DNA from: DATFVJ01 sp963727015
Lineage (GTDB): Bacteria; Actinomycetota; Actinomycetes; Streptosporangiales; Streptosporangiaceae
Assembly: GCA_963727015.1 (NCBI GenBank)
Contig: CAVSEV010000005.1
Location: forward strand, 372,001 to 436,000
Reading direction: 5' to 3'
DNA length: 64,000 nt
Positions 41,029 to 50,187 of the stretch are shown in pieces (the stretch's first letter is position 1; the number at the start of each line of letters is the position of its first letter). The notes under the pieces are model-generated. The model ran no database searches and had not been told where the DNA came from. It saw only the letters and a program-made list of their open reading frames with translations. The position numbers and the translations under genes are program-made.

Positions 41029-42663
41029 ATGGCGAAAATACTGGAGTTCGACGAGGACGCCAGGCGCGCGCTTGAGCGCGGCGTGGACCACCTCGCGGAC
41101 ACCGTCAAGGTGACGCTCGGCCCGCGCGGCCGCAACGTCGTCATCGACAAGAAGTGGGGCGCTCCCACCATCACGAACGACGGCGTCACCGTCGCGCGCG
41201 AGGTGGAGTTGAGCGACCCCTATGAGAACCTTGGCGCCCAGCTCGCCAAGGAGGTCGCCACCAAGACGAACGACGTGGCTGGCGACGGCACCACGACCGC
41301 CACAGTCCTGGCCCAGGCGATGGTCCATCACGGCCTGCGCCGGGTGGCCGCTGGCGGGAATCCCGCGGCCCTCAAGCGCGGCATCGACGCTGCGGCGGCG
41401 GCTGTTTCCGACATGCTGCTCGCGGGCGCTCGTGACGTGGGCGAGCAGGACGACATCGCCCATGTGGCCACGGTTTCCGCCCAGGACTCAAAGATCGGCG
41501 AGCTGATCGCGGAGGCGTTCGCCAAGGTCGGGAAAGATGGCGTGATCACCGTCGAGGAAGCGCCGACCATGGGCCTTGAACTGGAGTTCACCGAGGGCCT
41601 GCAGTTCGACAAGGGTTATGTTTCTCCGTACTTCGTGACCGATCCCGAGCGGATGGAAGCCGTCCTCGAGGATGGCTATGTCCTCATTACGGCAGGAAAG
41701 GTCTCCGCGATGACGGAGTTCCTGCCGCTGCTTGAGAAGATCGCCCAGACTAAGAAGCCGCTGCTGGTGATCGCCGAGGATGTCGAGGGCGAGGCCCTTT
41801 CCACCTTGGTGGTGAACAAGATCCGCGGTCTGCTTCAGGTCGTGGCGGTTAAGGCGCCTGGGTTCGGTGACCGGCGGAAGGCGATGCTCGGCGACATAGC
41901 GGTGCTCACCGGTGGCCAGGTCGTGAGCGAGGAACTTGGCCTCAAGCTCGACAGCATCGACCTCGACGCGCTTGGCCGGGCACGCAGGATCGTGGTCGAC
42001 AAGGACACCACGACGATCGTGGACGGCGCGGGCGATGAGACCGCAGTGCAGGATCGAATCAGGCAGATTCGTAACGAGATCGAGAACACCGATTCTGACT
42101 GGGACCGCGAGAAGCTGCAGGAGCGCTTGGCCAAGCTCTCCGGTGGTGTGTCCGTGGTCCGGGTAGGCGCGGCGACCGAGGTCGAGCTCAAGGAGAAGAA
42201 GCACCGGCTCGAGGACGCCATCTCCGCCACGCGCGCGGCCATCGAGGAAGGCATTGTGGCTGGTGGCGGGAGTGCGCTGGTGCATGTCGCCGGCAGCCTC
42301 GGCGACCTCGGCAGGGTCGATGACGAGGCGACGGGCGTGGACGTGGTGCGGCGCGCGCTCGACGAGCCGGCTCGCTGGATCGCCCTGAACGCCGGTTTCG
42401 AGGGCTCGGTGGCTGTCGCCAAAGTGCGGGAGCTTGGCCCAGGCAATGGCTTCAATGCGGCCACCGGCGAGTACGGGGATCTGGTGGCCCAGGGCGTCAT
42501 CGACCCGGTCAAGGTAACTCGCTCGGCCGTGCAGAACGCCGCGTCCATCGCAGGCATGCTGCTCACCACCGAGGTGCTTGTCGTCGAGAAGCCCGAAGAG
42601 GAGAGCGAGAACGGCGCTGCAGGTCACGGCCACAGCCACGGTCCCGGCGGTCACATGCACTGA
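41029..42663 (+). CDS. groEL: chaperonin GroEL (His-rich tail type)
   Basis: A 544-residue GroEL. It starts MAKILEFDEDARRALERGVD and shows GPRGRNVVIDKKWGAPTITN, GDGTTTATVLAQ and VAGGGSALVHV. The tail is His-rich (HGHSHGPGGHMH), the hallmark of actinomycete GroEL1, the copy normally next to groES. ATG 41029 is chosen by homology, as its ribosome-binding site is weak (TTGGGG). An in-frame extension from 40462 of 189 residues is possible but unsupported. A terminator lies 67 bases downstream. Confidence 0.95.
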   Translation: MAKILEFDEDARRALERGVDHLADTVKVTLGPRGRNVVIDKKWGAPTITNDGVTVAREVELSDPYENLGAQLAKEVATKTNDVAGDGTTTATVLAQAMVHHGLRRVAAGGNPAALKRGIDAAAAAVSDMLLAGARDVGEQDDIAHVATVSAQDSKIGELIAEAFAKVGKDGVITVEEAPTMGLELEFTEGLQFDKGYVSPYFVTDPERMEAVLEDGYVLITAGKVSAMTEFLPLLEKIAQTKKPLLVIAEDVEGEALSTLVVNKIRGLLQVVAVKAPGFGDRRKAMLGDIAVLTGGQVVSEELGLKLDSIDLDALGRARRIVVDKDTTTIVDGAGDETAVQDRIRQIRNEIENTDSDWDREKLQERLAKLSGGVSVVRVGAATEVELKEKKHRLEDAISATRAAIEEGIVAGGGSALVHVAGSLGDLGRVDDEATGVDVVRRALDEPARWIALNAGFEGSVAVAKVRELGPGNGFNAATGEYGDLVAQGVIDPVKVTRSAVQNAASIAGMLLTTEVLVVEKPEEESENGAAGHGHSHGPGGHMH

Positions 42664-42729
42664 TCATGGACATGGCGGCGCCGCGGGCGGGCAATCACTG
42701 CCGCGGCCAACCGCTAATCCAGACTGGAC

Positions 42730-42772
42730 GGCCCCGCCCCGCTATCTCGCGGTGCGGGGCCGGCTGTTTCTT
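42730..42772 (+). terminator. Rho-independent terminator of groEL
   Basis: GGCCCCGC (42730-42737) pairs with GCGGGGCC (42754-42761), extended inside by CCGC/GCGG, with a TATCTC loop; it is followed by GGCTGTTTCTT. Confidence 0.75.
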
Positions 42773-43086
42773 GGCGCTTGGCGGCGGGTAATAGGAACCG
42801 GGCTGCCGGTATTTTTGATGGCTCTCGGGACCCGGCTAGCGCCGGACGGCTAGCGTGTCGGCGCAGCCCTAGAAGCGGGGTGAATGGGTTGGCCATCGCA
42901 GTTAGAAAGTACTTACCATATCGATACCGTTCACATACTTCCGACCACGAAGTGCTAAAACCCTTCGATACTTTAGGTAATCAATTTATCGCAGATGGTG
43001 GTCTCGGATGCGTGCGACATCGCTGTGATCATTCCGTTGCTACCGGCAGTGGCAATACCCGGCAGCGTGCCGGGCATCATTCTGAA
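42773..43086. promoter_or_regulatory. AT-rich upstream region of the sigma factor gene
   Basis: From about 42895 to 43005 the composition drops far below the surrounding GC content, with AAGTACTT, TATCGATACCG and GATACTTTAGG. The sigma frame is open through it, but the encoded residues do not resemble a sigma factor. It most likely holds the promoter of the sigma/anti-sigma pair. Confidence 0.45.
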
Positions 43087-43722
43087 GTGGCGGAGGAATG
43101 CGCCGACCAGTCGGTCGGTGACCGGGCCGGGAGGGAAGCCCTGGATTTGTCGGCGCGAGCGGACGAAGTTGAGCTTAGGGACCTGACCGTCCTTGCCGTC
43201 CAAGGGCACCCGGATGCGATCGAGTCGTTGATTGAGCACTTGCGGCCGATGATCGTCCGGTACTGCCGGGCCCGGCTTGGCAGGATCGCCGGTCACTACC
43301 ACATCGCCGACGATGTGGCCCAAGAGGTTTGCATCGCGGTGTTCTCCGCGCTCCCGAAATACCGGGACATGGGGCGTCCATTCGTTTCCTTTGTATTCGG
43401 GATCGCGGCGCACAAGGTCGCGGATGCGCTTCGCAGCGCGGTCCGATCGGCGGTACCCACCGAGGATCTGCCTGACGGACCAGACGAAGGGCCTGGCCCG
43501 GAAGAAACCGTGGTCAGGTGCATCGAGGCGGAGCGGGCTCGCGCCCTCCTATCGCGGCTGCCCGACCATCAGCGCGAATTACTAACGCTCCGCGTAGTGG
43601 CGGGCCTATCCGCGGAAGAAACCGGTAATGTACTCGGTATGTCAGCGGGGGCAGTTCGGGTAGCGCAGCATCGGGCCCTTGCCCGGCTGAGGGCGCTCGC
43701 CGTCGAGGAGTCGATTGCGTGA
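43087..43722 (+). CDS. sigD: ECF sigma factor of the SigD/ShbA type
   Basis: Region 2 is seen in AIESLIEHLRPMIVRYCRAR and IADDVAQEVCIAVFSALPKY with RPFVSFVFGIAAHKVADALR; region 4 in LPDHQRELLTLRVVAGLSAE and GMSAGAVRVAQHRALARLR. The position, just before a RsdA-like anti-sigma gene and guaB, matches sigD of Mycobacterium tuberculosis and shbA of Streptomyces, principal-type regulators of housekeeping or stationary-phase genes. GTG 43087 gives 211 residues, close to SigD; TTG 43147 is an alternative. The stop overlaps the next GTG. WhiB and BldM genes found nearby in Streptomyces are missing here. Confidence 0.85.
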   Translation: MAEECADQSVGDRAGREALDLSARADEVELRDLTVLAVQGHPDAIESLIEHLRPMIVRYCRARLGRIAGHYHIADDVAQEVCIAVFSALPKYRDMGRPFVSFVFGIAAHKVADALRSAVRSAVPTEDLPDGPDEGPGPEETVVRCIEAERARALLSRLPDHQRELLTLRVVAGLSAEETGNVLGMSAGAVRVAQHRALARLRALAVEESIA

Positions 43723-45332
43723 CCACGGGGCGCGGCCCGGCTGCGCCCGGCGGAGGACCGCGGTCGTCGCGAAGCGGCCGCCGAGATTCGCGGCAGCGGC
43801 AGCGATCGGGTGAATCGGGCGGGGAAATCGTCGATCTCGGTGCGATACGTCGTACCGAGGTGATCCTGAATGCATTCAGGTCCGGGCTGGCCGGCGAATG
43901 GTATCCAATCGCAGCCCATTCAGCCGCTGCCGGCGGGCCCGGTGCGGACGAGCCTGGTGCCGGCGAGCCCGGTGCTTGCGAGCCTGGCGCCGCGCAACGT
44001 GGCGCGGAGCGTGCCAGCGCGGTAGATCATGCCAACGCAGGCGAACCGTGCGCCGCGCATCCGCGCCTCGCGCATCCCCGCCTAGCGCATCCTTCTGCGG
44101 CAGACGCGCTCTCCTTGCTTGCGGCCCTGGTCGCCGACGTCGATGAACAAGCCTGGCCAACCACCTGCCGTAACGGGAGTCCGGACGGTGACCTCCTTCG
44201 TCAGATCCGCGCGGCCTGCGGTCAGAACCGGCCTACGCGGATTGCAGGCACCGGAACTGGCCGCACAATGCTCGCTTGCTGGCGCGCAGGGACGCGCAAT
44301 GTCGTGGCGGTGACAGTTGCCGCTGCCACTCTGGTGGTGTCTGGCGTGGCTGCGGCAGCGATGTACGGCCGACTTCCCTGGCTGGTCACAACGTCCGGGT
44401 CGGCCGCGACGGCGTTCCGGCAGCCGGTGAGCAGCGTGCGCAGCGTGCCGTACGATCTGAAAGGCCAGCCGCAGACCGCAGCGACTGGCGGCATTTCGAT
44501 GGGCGGATCAGTCACGGCAGCGCCAGCCGGCGATGCCGCAACGGGCAATCCGATCTCGCCGCACCGGGTCTTGTCACACCGGGTCTTGTCACACCGGGTC
44601 TTGGCACACCGGGTCTCGGCGCGCCGGGCGACCGTAACCCAGCAGGCGGGCACATACGGTCAGCATGGCCCAGGCATCGCGGCTTCGGGGCGCTTGCCGG
44701 CCGATGGGCAGCCTCGTGACGCTCGATCTCAGGGCCGCACTGGGATCTCCGCCCCCGCCACCGTGCATTCGGCCGTCGCTCAGCCGGGGCGGCGCCTTGC
44801 GAGATCCGGCGCCGGTGCGCTGGCGGGGCATCAGCCGAACCACAGAGCTCGGCCAGGCGGGCAGGCGAAACCGGCCGCACGGGGCGTTGGGCGGGCCAGG
44901 CACCCGGCCGAACCAGCAGCCCCGGCCGAACCAGCAGCCCCGGCCGAACCAGCAGCCCCGGCCGAACCAGCAGCCCCGGCCGAACCAGCAGCCCCGGCCG
45001 CCCAGGCGGCCCCTATGCGAACCACTGGATCGCAACCTGGCGGCGGCGGGTCAGCAGGGTGTCGCGGGGCGTGTCTGGCAGTAGCCGTGGTGAGCGGCCG
45101 CCAGCGTCGCGAGGCGCGCGCCCCGGTGCGGGCCGGCGGTAAGCGGCCGGCGTCGAAGCTTTGTGTCCCCCGGTTGTCCTCGCGTGCCCCGCGAGGCTCG
45201 CGCGGTCCGGTCAGCGGTCCGTTGGGGTCGCTAGCATGGAAGCTGTTCCTCGCTGCTCTCAGCATTGCTGCCATCAGAAGGTGCCATGACCGACGATGCC
45301 AAATTTGCCCCGCCGGGCTTGACCTTCGATGA
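43719..45332 (+). CDS. rsdA: RsdA-like membrane anti-sigma factor
   Basis: Starts at GTG 43719 overlapping the sigma stop. Near residue 35, GEIVDLGAIRRTEVILNAFR resembles the short sigma-binding segment of RsdA. A second conserved piece (ALSLLAALVADVDEQAW) follows, then one transmembrane helix (NVVAVTVAAATLVVSGVAAA) and a long Pro/Ala-rich outer part with HRVLS, EPAAPA repeats. The frame overlaps guaB by 47 bases and its last ~90 residues look implausible, so the true end is probably earlier, near 45050-45110, possibly after an indel in the repeats. Confidence 0.72.
   Translation: MTTGRGPAAPGGGPRSSRSGRRDSRQRQRSGESGGEIVDLGAIRRTEVILNAFRSGLAGEWYPIAAHSAAAGGPGADEPGAGEPGACEPGAAQRGAERASAVDHANAGEPCAAHPRLAHPRLAHPSAADALSLLAALVADVDEQAWPTTCRNGSPDGDLLRQIRAACGQNRPTRIAGTGTGRTMLACWRAGTRNVVAVTVAAATLVVSGVAAAAMYGRLPWLVTTSGSAATAFRQPVSSVRSVPYDLKGQPQTAATGGISMGGSVTAAPAGDAATGNPISPHRVLSHRVLSHRVLAHRVSARRATVTQQAGTYGQHGPGIAASGRLPADGQPRDARSQGRTGISAPATVHSAVAQPGRRLARSGAGALAGHQPNHRARPGGQAKPAARGVGRARHPAEPAAPAEPAAPAEPAAPAEPAAPAEPAAPAAQAAPMRTTGSQPGGGGSAGCRGACLAVAVVSGRQRREARAPVRAGGKRPASKLCVPRLSSRAPRGSRGPVSGPLGSLAWKLFLAALSIAAIRRCHDRRCQICPAGLDLR
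44566..45003 (+). repeat. 15-bp and 18-bp repeats in the anti-sigma gene
   Basis: Four copies of CACCGGGTCTTGTCA-type 15-bp units (44564-44620, reading HRVLS) and five copies of CCGAACCAGCAGCCCCGG (18 bp, 44919-45003, reading AEPAAP). Both are in the extracytoplasmic part. Confidence 0.85.
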
Positions 45333-46779
45333 CGTGCTGCTGCTGCCCGCGTACTCGGCGGTGCTGCCGAACGAGGCGGACACCGCCGCGTGGCTAACCC
45401 GCAACATCAGGTTGCGCGTGCCGCTCGTTTCCTCGGCCATGGACACGGTCACGGAGGCCAGGATGGCGGTGGCGATGGCGCGCCAGGGAGGTGCGGGGGT
45501 ACTCCACCGCAACCTGCCTGTCGAGGCGCAGGCGGCGCAGGTCGACATGGTCAAGCGGTCCGAGGCTGGGATGATCACTAACCCGGTGACCTGCAGCCCG
45601 GACGCGACCGTGGCGGATGTCGAGCGACTGTGCGCGCGGTTCCGGATCTCCGGCGTTCCGGTCACGGCCCCAGACGGCACGCTCGTCGGGATCGTCACCA
45701 ACAGGGACTTCCGCTTCGAGCAGAACCTCAGCAGGCCAGTCGCCGACATCATGACCCACATGCCGCTTGTCACGGCCCCCGTTGGCGTGGCGAGGGAGGA
45801 GGCGTTCACCCTCCTGAAGCGGAACAAGGTGGAAAAGCTGCCCCTCGTGGACGCGCAGGGGCGGCTGCGGGGCCTGATCACCGTGAAGGATTTCACCAAG
45901 AGCGAACAGTTCCCGAGCGCCACCAAGGACCGGGCTGGCCGGCTCGTCGTCGGCGCAGCGGTTGGCGTCGGCGAAGATGCCAAACGCCGCGCCGAGGCCC
46001 TCGCCGATGCCGGCGCCGACTTCCTGGTGGTCGATACGGCGCACGGCCACCACTCGGCGGTCCTTGAGATGGTGGGCCAGGTAAAGGCCAACTCACAGGT
46101 GGACGTGATCGGCGGCAACGTGGCCACCCGCGCTGGGGCCCAGGCACTGATCGACGCAGGCGTCGACGGCGTCAAGGTGGGCGTGGGGCCTGGGTCGATC
46201 TGCACGACCCGGGTGGTGGCCGGGGTGGGGGTCCCGCAGGTGACGGCGATCTACGAGGCGGCGAGGGCATGCCGAGCGGCAGGTGTGCCGCTGACCGGAG
46301 ATGGCGGGCTGCAGCACTCGGGCGACATCGCCAAGGCGATCGCCGCGGGCGCGGACACGGTCATGCTCGGCAGCCTGCTCGCCGGCTGCGAGGAGAGCCC
46401 CGGCGAGCTTGTCTTCATCAACGGCAAGCAGTACAAGCTGTACCGGGGGATGGGGTCGCTCGGCGCGATGCGCGGGCGCGGCGCCGGACCGGCGGACCGG
46501 TCCTATTCCAAGGACAGGTACTTCCAGGACGACGTGCTGAGTGAGGACAAGCTGGTGCCGCAGGGGGTGGAGGGCCAGGTTCCCTACCGCGGGCCGCTCG
46601 CCGCGGTCGCCTACCAGCTCATCGGCGGCCTGCGCGCCGCGATGGGATACTGCGGCGCGGCTACCATCGCCGAACTGCAGGAGGCAGCGTTCGTCCAGAT
46701 CACCGCCGCGGGACTTGAGGAGAGCCACCCGCACGATATTCAGCTCACGGTCGAGGCGCCTAACTACAACGGCCAGTAG
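45286..46779 (+). CDS. guaB: IMP dehydrogenase
   Basis: Oxidises IMP to XMP, the committed step to guanine nucleotides. The active-site loop GPGSICTTR gives Cys306; KFAPPGLTFDDVLLLPAYSA and the flap (YFQDDVLSEDKLVPQGVEGQ) are normal. Two CBS domains interrupt the barrel at about residues 95-205. 497 residues. ATG 45286 has AAGG six bases upstream; TTG 45265 is a less likely start. A TAGCAT at 45232 may be its -10. Confidence 0.96.
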   Translation: MTDDAKFAPPGLTFDDVLLLPAYSAVLPNEADTAAWLTRNIRLRVPLVSSAMDTVTEARMAVAMARQGGAGVLHRNLPVEAQAAQVDMVKRSEAGMITNPVTCSPDATVADVERLCARFRISGVPVTAPDGTLVGIVTNRDFRFEQNLSRPVADIMTHMPLVTAPVGVAREEAFTLLKRNKVEKLPLVDAQGRLRGLITVKDFTKSEQFPSATKDRAGRLVVGAAVGVGEDAKRRAEALADAGADFLVVDTAHGHHSAVLEMVGQVKANSQVDVIGGNVATRAGAQALIDAGVDGVKVGVGPGSICTTRVVAGVGVPQVTAIYEAARACRAAGVPLTGDGGLQHSGDIAKAIAAGADTVMLGSLLAGCEESPGELVFINGKQYKLYRGMGSLGAMRGRGAGPADRSYSKDRYFQDDVLSEDKLVPQGVEGQVPYRGPLAAVAYQLIGGLRAAMGYCGAATIAELQEAAFVQITAAGLEESHPHDIQLTVEAPNYNGQ

Positions 46780-47314
46780 CCTGATCCCTAACGGCTGCGC
46801 GGGCCGTGACCTTCACCGGCAAGGGACTCTTTTCCGGGGTGACAAAGATCTCCCTGGACTGCGGGCAGGCGGGGTCGGCGAGCCCGCCGATACCCGAACG
46901 CCATCCGGCCCTGACTCACCAACCCCACCCGCCGCGCGAGTCGGCCGCATCCGCCTGCCAGCCGTGCGGCACGCCGGGTCCGGCATGCCCTGCCATGCGG
47001 TAGCCGTCGGGGTGATGCCGGCCGGGCGGCGCCGGCCCTGCCGCTGCGCCTGGAGGCAGGTCTCGCAGATCTCCGGCGGCGCGGCAGTGCCGCCGGTGAC
47101 CCCCACACGGACGGCCGGGATCAGCGGCGGCACTGCCGTCGGAGCCGATAGCTCCCACTATCGGCTCCTCGAGAACAAGCAGGGTCTTGCCGATCGCCGC
47201 CTGGAACACCGCCCGCATCCACCGAGATCTACGAGACGCCCTGGGGCGTGACTGGCGCGCCACGCGGCAGCCGTCAGGGATGATGGATTGAATGGAAGGG
47301 GTTGGTGAGAGACA
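46780..47314. other. gap between guaB and guaB3 with a dispersed repeat
   Basis: No supported gene. The right part holds copy 1 of an 82-bp dispersed repeat (47156-47237) whose left edge overlaps a perfect hairpin, GGAGCCGATAG (47141-47151) with CTATCGGCTCC (47158-47168). Cys-containing frames on both strands at 46800-47100 have no family resemblance. Confidence 0.6.
47156..47237 (+). repeat. dispersed repeat, copy 1
   Basis: 82 bp beginning CACTATCGGCTCCTCGAGAA and ending ACCGAGATCTACGAGAC. It matches 51347-51429 in the same orientation with about eight differences. Confidence 0.85.
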
Positions 47315-48430
47315 GTGACGCAGGTGGAGATCGGGCGCGGGAAGACCGGCCGCCAGGGGTACGGGCTGGACGAGATCGGTATCGTGCCATCCCGCCGTAC
47401 CCGGGACCACGAGGAAGTGTCGATCGCCTGGCAGATCGACGCGTACCGGTTTGAGATGCCGCTCGTGGTGTGCCCGATGGACAGTGTGGTGTCGCCTGCG
47501 ACAGCGATCCAGATCGGCAAGCTTGGCGGGCTCGCCGTGCTCGACCTCGAGGGCCTGTGGACCCGGTACGAGGATCCGGAGCCGCTGCTCACGGAGGTGG
47601 CCTCGCTCGAGGACGCCGCCGCTACCCGCAGGCTGCAGCAGATCTACGCGGAGCCCATCAAGGAAGATCTGATCGGCCGCAGGATCGAGCAGATCCGTAA
47701 GTCCGGAGTGACCGCTGCCGCCCGCCTTTCGCCCCAGCACACGGTCAAGTATCACAAGGCAGTCATCGACGCGGGTGCGGATATTTTCGTGATCCGCGGT
47801 ACCACCGTCTCCGCCGAACATGTGTCGGGGCGGGCCGAGCCGCTGAACCTCAAGCAGTTCATCTACGAACTCGACGTGCCTGTGATGGTAGGCGGCTGCG
47901 CCACATACACGGCGGCGCTGCACCTGATGCGCACAGGCGCGGCCGGGGTGCTCGTCGGGTTCGGCGGCGGTTCAGGCCACACCACGCGTGTCGTGCTCGG
48001 CGTGGCGGTGCCGGCCGCGACCGCGATCGCGGACGTTGCCGCTGCCCGCCGCGAGTACCTGGATGAGTCGGGCGGCAGATACGTGCATGTGATCGCCGAC
48101 AGCGGCATGACCCGCAGCGGTGACATCGCGAAGGCGCTTGCCTGCGGCGCGGACGCGGTTATGGTGGGCTCGCCGCTCGCCCGCGCGTCAGAGGCGCCAG
48201 GTCGTGGTTACCACTGGGCCAGCGAGGCCCATCATCTTGAGCTGCCCCGCGGTGCCCGGGTGCGCGTCGGAACGATCGGCAGCATCGAGCAGATCGTGCA
48301 TGGCCCCTCCACCACGTCGGACGGCTCTATGAACCTGATGGGCGCGCTGCGGCGGACGATGGCTACCGCCGGGTACTCCGACCTTAAGGAGTTCCAGCGC
48401 GTCGAGGTGGTCCTCGCACCGCAGGGATAG
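47315..48430 (+). CDS. guaB3: GuaB3 family IMPDH-related protein
   Basis: A 371-residue IMPDH-like barrel without CBS domains. GYGLDEIGIVPSRRTRDHEE and VVCPMDSVVSP are typical of the actinobacterial GuaB3 subfamily. Where IMPDH has its catalytic Cys loop, this protein has GFGGGSGHTTR, with His222 at the Cys position, so IMP oxidation is unlikely. Some GuaB3 enzymes have been reported as GMP reductases. GTG 47315 is the start. It stands in the usual place after guaB. Confidence 0.9.
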   Translation: MTQVEIGRGKTGRQGYGLDEIGIVPSRRTRDHEEVSIAWQIDAYRFEMPLVVCPMDSVVSPATAIQIGKLGGLAVLDLEGLWTRYEDPEPLLTEVASLEDAAATRRLQQIYAEPIKEDLIGRRIEQIRKSGVTAAARLSPQHTVKYHKAVIDAGADIFVIRGTTVSAEHVSGRAEPLNLKQFIYELDVPVMVGGCATYTAALHLMRTGAAGVLVGFGGGSGHTTRVVLGVAVPAATAIADVAAARREYLDESGGRYVHVIADSGMTRSGDIAKALACGADAVMVGSPLARASEAPGRGYHWASEAHHLELPRGARVRVGTIGSIEQIVHGPSTTSDGSMNLMGALRRTMATAGYSDLKEFQRVEVVLAPQG

Positions 48431-48454
48431 AGGTTAGAGAGGCGATGACCAGGG

Positions 48455-50176
48455 ATGAACATTGCCCATCTGGGCAGCGATCAGCGGTCGGCGGCGCTTG
48501 AGGCACTTGCGGCGGCCGAGCGCCAGCTTATTGTGGTCGGTGGCGGCGTGGTCGGAGCGGGCATCGCGCTCGACGCGGCGACCCGCGGCCTGTCGGTCGG
48601 GCTGGTCGAGGCCAGGGACTTCGCCTCGGGCACATCCTCCAGGTCAAGCAAGCTCATCCATGGTGGCCTGCGGTACCTTGAGCAGTTCAACTTCGGCCTG
48701 GTGCGCGAGGCGCTCATCGAGCGTTCCCTGCTGCTCCGCCTGATCGCGCCGCACCTGGTACGGCCGGTTCCTTTCCTGTTTCCCCTCACCCACCATGTGT
48801 GGGAGCGGGCCTACGTAGGCGCCGGGGTTGGCCTCTATGACACGCTCGCCTTCTCGCTCGGCGGGCCGCGCGGCCTGCCAGCGCACAGGCACCTGACCAG
48901 GAGGGCCGCGCTGCGGCTGGCGCCGGCCCTGCGCAAGTCCGCGTTCACGGGGGCGGTTCAGTACTGGGACGCGCAGGTCGACGACGCGCGGTTCGTCCTG
49001 ACGCTGGCGCGCACGGCGGCAACCTACGGCGCGCAAGTGGCATCGCGCACTCAGGTGGTCGGGTTCCTGCGCGAAGGCGCGCGGGTCACCGGCGTGCGCG
49101 CCCGCGACCTGGAGACCGGTGCCGAGCTTGATATCCGTGCGCAGCAGGTGGTGAACGCGACGGGAGTATGGAGCGACGACATCCAGGCGCTGGTCGGCGG
49201 GCGCGGGATGATCAACGTACGGGCGTCCAAAGGAGTCCACCTGGTCGTGCCGCGTGATCGAATCCACGCCTCTACCGGAATCGTCACGCGCACCGCGATG
49301 AGCGTGCTCTTCATCATCCCGTGGGGACGGCATTGGATCATCGGCACGACCGACACCGACTGGTCCCTTGACAGGGCGCATCCCACCGCGAGCCGGGCCG
49401 ACATCGACTACCTGCTCGGCCAGGCCAACAAGGTGCTCACGGTGCCGCTCACACAAGACGACGTGGAGGGCGTCTACGCCGGCCTGCGCCCGCTGCTGTC
49501 CGGCGAGTCGGACATCACGTCCCGGCTGTCCAGGGAACATACGGTCGCGCAGCCGGTGCCCGGCCTGGTGATGATCGCTGGCGGCAAGTACACCACGTAC
49601 CGGGTGATGGCGCGTGATGCGGTCGACGCGGTGGTCCACGGCCTGGCCGCCAAGGTGCCGCCTTCCTGCACGGATGCGGTGCCCCTGGTTGGCGCCGACG
49701 GTTACCCGGCACTGTGGAACTCGCGTGCCCGGCTCGCCGCCGCGTCCGGTCTGCATGTGGCCCGCATCGAGCATCTGCTGCGGCGATACGGCTCGCTGGC
49801 GGAGGAGGTGCTCGCGCTGATTGCGGCCAGTCCCGAACTGGGGCGCCCGCTCTCAGGTGCCGACGACTACCTGCGCGCGGAGGTTGTCTACGCGTGCACC
49901 CACGAAGCCGCGCGGCACCTGGGCGACGTGCTGACCCGGCGCACCCACATCTCGATTGAGACGCCCGACCGCGGCCTGTTCGCCGCGCAGCAAGCGGCCG
50001 GGTTGATGGCCGGTGCGCTTTGCTGGGACGCCGGCCGGACGGCGCGCGAGGTCGAGCACTACCGGACGTCGATTAAGGCCGAGTGGGCGGCCCAGGAGGC
50101 GGAGACCGACAAGGACGCGGTCGCCATCAGGCTCGGCGCACCCGAGATCGTTCCGGCCGCCGACCGCGCCCGCTGA
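48455..50176 (+). CDS. glpD: FAD-dependent glycerol-3-phosphate dehydrogenase
   Basis: Oxidises sn-glycerol-3-phosphate to dihydroxyacetone phosphate, feeding electrons to quinones at the membrane. The FAD-binding Rossmann motif is IVVGGGVVGAGIALDAATRG; SRSSKLIHGGLRYLEQFNFG and IPWGRHWIIGTTDTDW are family signatures. 573 residues with the normal C-terminal helical domain. The start ATG 48455 is 24 bases after guaB3, so it may share its transcript. Confidence 0.95.
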   Translation: MNIAHLGSDQRSAALEALAAAERQLIVVGGGVVGAGIALDAATRGLSVGLVEARDFASGTSSRSSKLIHGGLRYLEQFNFGLVREALIERSLLLRLIAPHLVRPVPFLFPLTHHVWERAYVGAGVGLYDTLAFSLGGPRGLPAHRHLTRRAALRLAPALRKSAFTGAVQYWDAQVDDARFVLTLARTAATYGAQVASRTQVVGFLREGARVTGVRARDLETGAELDIRAQQVVNATGVWSDDIQALVGGRGMINVRASKGVHLVVPRDRIHASTGIVTRTAMSVLFIIPWGRHWIIGTTDTDWSLDRAHPTASRADIDYLLGQANKVLTVPLTQDDVEGVYAGLRPLLSGESDITSRLSREHTVAQPVPGLVMIAGGKYTTYRVMARDAVDAVVHGLAAKVPPSCTDAVPLVGADGYPALWNSRARLAAASGLHVARIEHLLRRYGSLAEEVLALIAASPELGRPLSGADDYLRAEVVYACTHEAARHLGDVLTRRTHISIETPDRGLFAAQQAAGLMAGALCWDAGRTAREVEHYRTSIKAEWAAQEAETDKDAVAIRLGAPEIVPAADRAR

Positions 50177-50187
50177 TGATCCGGGCG

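Noticed and set aside
46541..47251. A forward frame running out of guaB into the gap
   Set aside because: It overlaps guaB in another frame and shows no domain; the gap instead holds the dispersed repeat.
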